NCBI GenBank assembly: GCA_964605095.1
Contig: CAZSBS010000206.1
Span: 1-8,908, forward strand
Direction of reading: 5' to 3'
From: JAUWQU01 sp964605095
GTDB lineage: Bacteria; Planctomycetota; Phycisphaerae; SM23-33
DNA: 8,908 nucleotides
Shown: piece by piece, positions 7,158 through 8,908 of the stretch
Layout of the letters: every line of letters begins with the position of its first letter
Position numbering within the stretch: position 1 is the stretch's first letter
Notes under the pieces: model-generated
The model's input: the letters and a program-made list of their open reading frames with translations, nothing else
The model's database searches: none
Told to the model about the DNA's origin: nothing
Program-made: the position numbers and the translations under genes

Positions 7158-7161
7158 GGAG
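7158..7161 (+). promoter_or_regulatory. Ribosome binding site of gspE, supporting a GTG start
   Basis: GGAG 9 nt before the GTG at 7171. No ATG, GTG or TTG lies nearby upstream in this frame. A stronger GGAGG (7150-7154) is 16 nt away, which is too far to be the main site; it can pair with CCTCC at 7122-7126. Confidence 0.6.
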
Positions 7162-7170
7162 CGATCAGAC

Positions 7171-8908
7171 GTGCCCAGTATTCATGACAAGTTCTCTTCG
7201 GCGATAGCCAGCCGATTGAACGGCCGGTCGGAGGCCTTGGCCTCCGAGGGAACGTCCCCGCGCAGCCCAACCCAGGCGAGGCAGGCGAAGGTCGAGCAGC
7301 CCGACATCGCCGCCGCCACAGCCGAGGCCCTGCAAAAAACCTTCGTCGAGGATCTGGCGGGCCGATCGGTCAGCCACGAGTTCCTCTCGGCCGTGCCGAT
7401 AGCGTTCGCCCGTCGTCACGCCCTGATCGGCCTGGCTGGCGAGAACGGGTGCATGTCCGTGGCGGTGTCCGACCTGGCCCAATGGCCGCAGCTTCAGACG
7501 CTGGGCAAGCTGCTGGGCAAGCGGATCGAGCCGGTCTTCGCCCNNNNNNNNNNNNNNNNNNNNNNNNNNNNNNNNNNNNNNNNNNNNNNNNNNNNNNNNN
7601 NNNNNNNNNNNNNNNNNNNNNNNNNNNNNNNNNNNNNNNNNNNCAGCTTCAGACGCTGGGCAAGCTGCTGGGCAAGCGGATCGAGCCGGTCTTCGCCCCC
7701 CGCGAGGAGATCCTTCGCACCGTCAACGCCGCCTACCAGCAGCAGAGCGGCCAGGCCCAGCGTGTTATCGAGCAACTCGACGTCAGCGACGTGATGAGCG
7801 AGCTGGACAGGGCATCGCACAACGAGGACCTGCTGGACGTCGCCAGCAGGGCGCCGGTCATCAAGCTGGTGAACCTGACTCTCTTCGAGGCCGTAAAGCG
7901 GCGGGCCTCGGACGTCCACATCCAGCCCTACGAGGAGCGCCTGGTGGTGCGGTTCCGCATCGACGGCGTCCTCAGCGACGCCTTCGAGCCGCCCAAGGCA
8001 CTCCAGGCGGAGATCATCAGCCGCATCAAGATAATGGGCGGGATGAACATCGCCGAGCGCAGGCTCGCCCAGGATGGCCGGGCCACGGTGGAAGTCGGCG
8101 ACCGCGTAGTGGACCTCCGCATCAGCACCCTGCCGACGAGCTTCGGCGAGCGGGCGGTGATCCGCCTGCTGGACAAGAGCATCCGTCTCTACGAGCTGGC
8201 CGAACTGGGCATGCCCAAGGGCGACCTCGAGAGCTTCCGCAAGCTCATCAGCCAGGACCACGGCATTGTGCTGGTGACGGGGCCGACGGGCAGCGGCAAG
8301 AGCACGACGCTTTACGCAGCCCTCCAGGAGCTCAACAGCAAGGAGTTGAACATCCTGACGCTGGAGGACCCGATCGAGTACCGCCTGGACGGCATCAGCC
8401 AGACGCAGGTATCGGAGCGCAAGGGCATGACGTTCGCGGGCGGGCTGAGGCACGTGCTGCGGCAGGACCCGGACATCATCATGGTCGGCGAGATCCGCGA
8501 CCAGGAAACCGCCCGCATGGCCATCCAGTCGGCGCTGACGGGGCACCTTGTCTTCAGCACGCTGCACACCAACGACGGGGCCGGTGCGGTTGCCAGAATG
8601 CTGGACCTTGGGGCCGAGCCGTACCTGGTGGCAAGCAGCCTGCTGGGCGTCCTGGCCCAGCGGCTGGTCCGGCGGGTCTGCCCCAAGTGCCGTCAGGAAA
8701 TGACCCCCACCGAGGATGACCTGCGTCGATGGGACGCCTCGGCCGAGAGTGTCGCGGGCAAGGACCATAAACTCTACCGCGGCGTGGGCTGCGAGCACTG
8801 CATGCACACCGGCTATCGCGAGCGGCTGGGCATATTCGAGCTGCTCCAGGTAAGCGAGCCGATCCGCGAGATGATCCTTCACCGGGAGAAGGCATCGACG
8901 ATCAAGGC
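7171..8908 (+). CDS. gspE: Type II secretion ATPase GspE (interrupted by an assembly gap; 3' end outside window)
   Basis: Cytoplasmic hexameric ATPase that drives pseudopilus assembly. Numbering assumes that the false gap is closed, giving 527 visible residues with only a short C-terminal piece missing. A polar tail (1-60) precedes a T2SSE_N-type domain (about 65-137, with LGKRIEPVFAPREEIL). The linker leads to APVIKLVN (176-183) and ASDVHIQPYE (194-203). The ATPase core has Walker A GPTGSGKS (319-326), the Asp box DPIEY (348-352), Walker B with PDIIMVGEIRD (382-392) and the His box GHLVFSTLHTND (406-417). Two CxxC pairs (452/455 and 489/492) form the zinc-binding site typical of GspE and PilB. 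PilB of a type IV pilus is the main alternative; the adjacent secretin and the sequence style favour GspE. The start is GTG at 7171, 59 nt after the secretin stop, so one operon is likely. As written, the frame breaks at the N run; this is not a real mutation. Confidence 0.92.
7489..7698 (+). repeat. Identical 55-bp direct repeats on both sides of the N gap (assembly overlap)
   Basis: Bases 7489-7543 and 7644-7698 are identical over 55 bp, with the left copy ending and the right copy starting exactly at the N run. Both encode the same piece of gspE (from QLQT to PVFA). Fifty-five is a common de Bruijn k-mer length, as expected for two graph neighbours scaffolded without being merged. A real duplication would not end exactly at the gap on both sides. 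Confidence 0.92.
7544..7643. other. Scaffold gap of exactly 100 N, probably spurious
   Basis: One hundred N is a conventional filler for a gap of unknown size. Removing it together with one flanking 55-bp copy (155 nt in all, not a multiple of three) rejoins gspE in one frame with the usual family sequence across the join (PVFAPREEIL). The true missing length is therefore likely zero. Confidence 0.93.

Noticed and set aside
7171..7794. gspE as a frameshifted pseudogene
   Set aside because: The frame change is fully explained by 100 filler N plus a duplicated 55-bp overlap; the joined sequence matches the family without a break.
7494..8882. Minus-strand open frame of 462 codons opposite gspE
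   Set aside because: It runs through the N gap and lies antisense to Walker A, Walker B and zinc motifs of the ATPase. It is a compositional shadow.

Overview
The window is GC-rich bacterial DNA with four protein-coding genes and a fifth-size divergent spacer between two transcription units. It most resembles a chromosome of the Planctomycetota, probably a Phycisphaerae-type lineage. The evidence is a MauE/DoxX domain with a CGCFG motif fused to a thioredoxin-like CPHC domain and DUF1573-like domains, a combination I know mainly from planctomycetes, and a Pro/Ala/Thr-rich start to the mature secretin. This placement is an inference from protein style, not from a marker gene. A run of exactly 100 N shows that the source is a draft scaffold, possibly a metagenome assembly.

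Left part (1-1842, minus strand): two tandem genes 50 nt apart, each with its own ribosome binding site and signal peptide. The first transcribed (523-1842, 439 aa) is complete; the second (1-472) runs off the left edge. They are paralogs built from the same alpha-helical repeat of roughly 37-45 residues, with recurring Trp, 'SCxQW' and 'ALxxLGdK' positions. I do not recognise the family and assign no function.

Middle (1843-2309): a divergent intergenic region of 467 nt with a T-rich tract (A-rich on the other strand), a strong hairpin and small inverted repeats. It must hold the promoters of both units, but none could be assigned with confidence.

Right part (2310-8908, plus strand): a type II secretion-type operon. 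Its first gene encodes a 675-aa membrane protein with a MauE-like bundle, a thioredoxin-like domain and DUF1573-like domains. It overlaps by 4 nt (ATGA) a 925-aa secretin (gspD-like), whose periplasmic part is expanded by three repeats of 68-residue period. After 59 nt comes a GTG-started gspE-type secretion ATPase that runs off the right edge just short of its expected end. The 100-N gap inside gspE is flanked by identical 55-bp sequences. Deleting one copy plus the gap restores one intact reading frame, so the break is an assembly artefact.

How they may work together: GspE powers pseudopilus assembly in the cytoplasm and GspD forms the outer-membrane pore. The fused redox protein is placed to act on thiols in the periplasm, possibly on the only two cysteines of the mature secretin. 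That last link is a hypothesis. No RNA genes, CRISPR arrays or mobile elements were seen.
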